64,000 nucleotides of DNA from Mucilaginibacter empetricola (GTDB lineage Bacteria > Bacteroidota > Bacteroidia > Sphingobacteriales > Sphingobacteriaceae): NCBI RefSeq assembly GCF_024808665.1, contig NZ_JANUBZ010000009.1:226925-290924 (forward strand), written 5' to 3'. Below are positions 63,087-64,000 of the stretch, piece by piece. The stretch's first letter is position 1, and each line of letters begins with the position of its first letter. A model generated the notes under the pieces. The model did not search any database, was not told the DNA's origin, and saw only the letters and a list, made by a program, of their open reading frames with translations. A program made the translations under genes and the position numbers.

Positions 63087-63788
63087 TTATAGGCCATGTG
63101 TCGAATTAAATGCAGATAGATATTTATCAATATAAAACTGCTTACTCTGAGTTTTGTATTGCATAATAAAGCGGGGATGTTCCAACGCAACAATCTTTTT
63201 GAAGAAATTGTGTTGTTTATTTAGTTTGTTCAAAAAAGCCTCGTTTTTTCCGGTTCCAAAACAAAAGCAAACATCGGTTTGCACACCCAAGTCAATTTGT
63301 TTCTTTATATTTTCGATTATAAAATCGGTAACAGCCGTTGCCAGTTCTTTACTATCGTAGTAATTATAATTTTTCTCTTTCCCTTTAGCTTCCGATGTTG
63401 TAAAACCCAGTGGACAAAGTGAGTTGATATAAAATTTCTTATAAAACGCCTCTGCTCCCCCATAAGCGTTAATCATTTCATATATAAAGGCAGATGATGG
63501 CTCGTGTGCCGCCTTCCCTGTATAATTGATACCACATTCGGCTACCAGTCGTTTGGGATCAGTAAAAGGGATGCCAGTTAATCCGCCACCAAATCTTCCC
63601 GGGTTAATACCTAAAATGAGGTATCGCTTTTCATTATCATTATAGTATTTATTGTAAAAGATATCCGAAATCACCAGCGCCTGCTCATTTTCCTTAAATG
63701 GATTCATAATCCGGATACCCGAGGGTAATGAGGGGCCATTATATTGTAGATGCTGGTTAAATTCGATTACTTTTTGCGCAAACGTCAT
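63087..63788 (-). CDS. SMUG2-like uracil-DNA glycosylase family protein
   Basis: 233 residues. The glycosylase core has LILGINPGRFGGGLTGIPFT (57-76), corresponding to the catalytic NPGPFG-type loop of SMUG1, and VALEHPRFIMQY, the second active-site loop. SSAFIYEMINAYGGAEAF matches the DUF4918/SMUG2 group. It probably removes uracil or a damaged pyrimidine from DNA. The gene stands alone. Confidence 0.88.
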   Translation of the reverse strand: MTFAQKVIEFNQHLQYNGPSLPSGIRIMNPFKENEQALVISDIFYNKYYNDNEKRYLILGINPGRFGGGLTGIPFTDPKRLVAECGINYTGKAAHEPSSAFIYEMINAYGGAEAFYKKFYINSLCPLGFTTSEAKGKEKNYNYYDSKELATAVTDFIIENIKKQIDLGVQTDVCFCFGTGKNEAFLNKLNKQHNFFKKIVALEHPRFIMQYKTQSKQFYIDKYLSAFNSTHGL

Positions 63789-63850
63789 AGAGATAATTAA
63801 TTTAATATTGAATTTATAGGTGTCTGGCTTTTATTTTAGATAGACAAACA

Positions 63851-63885
63851 AAAAGCGCCTGTAATATACAATTACAGGCGCTTTT
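63851..63885 (-). terminator. Terminator of the partial barrel gene
   Basis: AAAAGCGCCTGTAAT (63851-63865) pairs exactly with ATTACAGGCGCTTTT (63871-63885) around a 5-nt loop. On the minus strand the stem is followed by a T run, 20 bp beyond the stop of the partial gene. Confidence 0.85.
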
Positions 63886-63904
63886 ATATACAATTCTAAA
63901 TATT

Positions 63905-64000
63905 TTACAACAATTTATTATTCCCGGAAGCTTTACCGAAACGATAGCTGAGGGTCACCTCATGGGTAGGGATATTGGCCCCGCCCAGGTTATTGCTGCT
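63905..64000 (-). CDS. C-terminus of an outer-membrane barrel, PorP/SprF-like, cut by window edge
   Basis: Only the last 31 codons are visible. They read ...PTHEVTLSYRFGKASGNNKLL followed by TAA. The final strand THEVTLSYRFG, alternating polar and nonpolar and ending in an aromatic residue, resembles the closing strand of PorP/SprF proteins of the type IX secretion and gliding apparatus. Too little is seen to be sure; another beta-barrel protein is possible. Confidence 0.55.
   Translation of the reverse strand, partial: SSNNLGGANIPTHEVTLSYRFGKASGNNKLL

Overview
The window is typical Bacteroidota chromosome, most likely Sphingobacteriaceae and Mucilaginibacter-like; that placement is inferred from gene content, not from a search. 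It is AT-rich and mostly lacks Shine-Dalgarno sequences. Promoters fit the Bacteroidota pattern TTTG-N17-19-TAnnTTTG (his leader, tRNA-Ser, PASTA operon). It carries lineage-typical genes: a DUF4296 lipoprotein, a MutS2/Smr protein, bifunctional HisB, HisIE, WbqC, a SMUG2-like glycosylase and a PorP/SprF-like barrel fragment. I count about 60 protein genes, one tRNA-Ser(UGA), and several inverted intergenic repeats.

Layout. 1-5.2 kb, mostly minus strand: a cut four-helix-bundle gene, CoA-transferase subunit A, a secreted CE2-like esterase, MutS2 and a DUF4296 lipoprotein. 5.2-11.5 kb, plus: YggS, a GNAT acetyltransferase, aspartate kinase, a large MG2/plug envelope protein and an AurF-like diiron protein. 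11.6-17.3 kb: bioB, then mgtE and an MgtA-type P-type ATPase back to back, a magnesium-transport pair. 17.3-27.4 kb: YigZ, a DMT transporter, ribD, prmC, xerD, aroQ, an MscS channel, a glycosyltransferase, a LpxL-like acyltransferase and WbqC.

27.4-35.3 kb is a complete histidine operon, hisG-D-C-B-H-A-F-IE. It is preceded by a Bacteroidota promoter and a 20-codon leader peptide with eight histidines, five of them consecutive. Two units bounded by inverted C5-TGAA-G5-type palindromes sit inside the operon. One is 85 bp and forms the whole hisG-hisD gap. The other is 445 bp and carries a DUF559 (Vsr-like nuclease) gene; it lies between hisA and hisF, has removed the hisF start codon, and its reading frame runs straight into hisF, giving a 379-residue DUF559-HisF fusion. 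Two further inverted repeats built of 7-nt units flank hisH and follow hisIE. This is the most unusual part of the window.

35.4-40.5 kb: a WD40 protein, an NlpC/P60 hydrolase, a ferredoxin and a LuxC-type reductase, a polysaccharide deacetylase and YjbQ. 40.6-46.9 kb is a phosphate-scavenging-like group: a phosphoesterase, a Tat-exported phospholipase C, an e(P4)-type acid phosphatase, and an unrecognised lipoprotein with one CxxCH haem site. 46.9-54.8 kb: an SDR, a methyltransferase, a VOC protein, a GluQ-type synthetase and a secreted endonuclease-like protein, then a compact operon PASTA-rhodanese-mltG-ybgC-yihY. 55.0 kb: tRNA-Ser.

55.2-62.9 kb is a mannoside-use cluster: a secreted GH38-like alpha-mannosidase, a sugar-porter permease and a long mannose-6-phosphate-isomerase-like protein on the minus strand, with a divergent GntR/UTRA regulator and repeated TGTACAAACA operator-like sites between them. 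The window ends with a SMUG2-like glycosylase and the C-terminus of an outer-membrane barrel.
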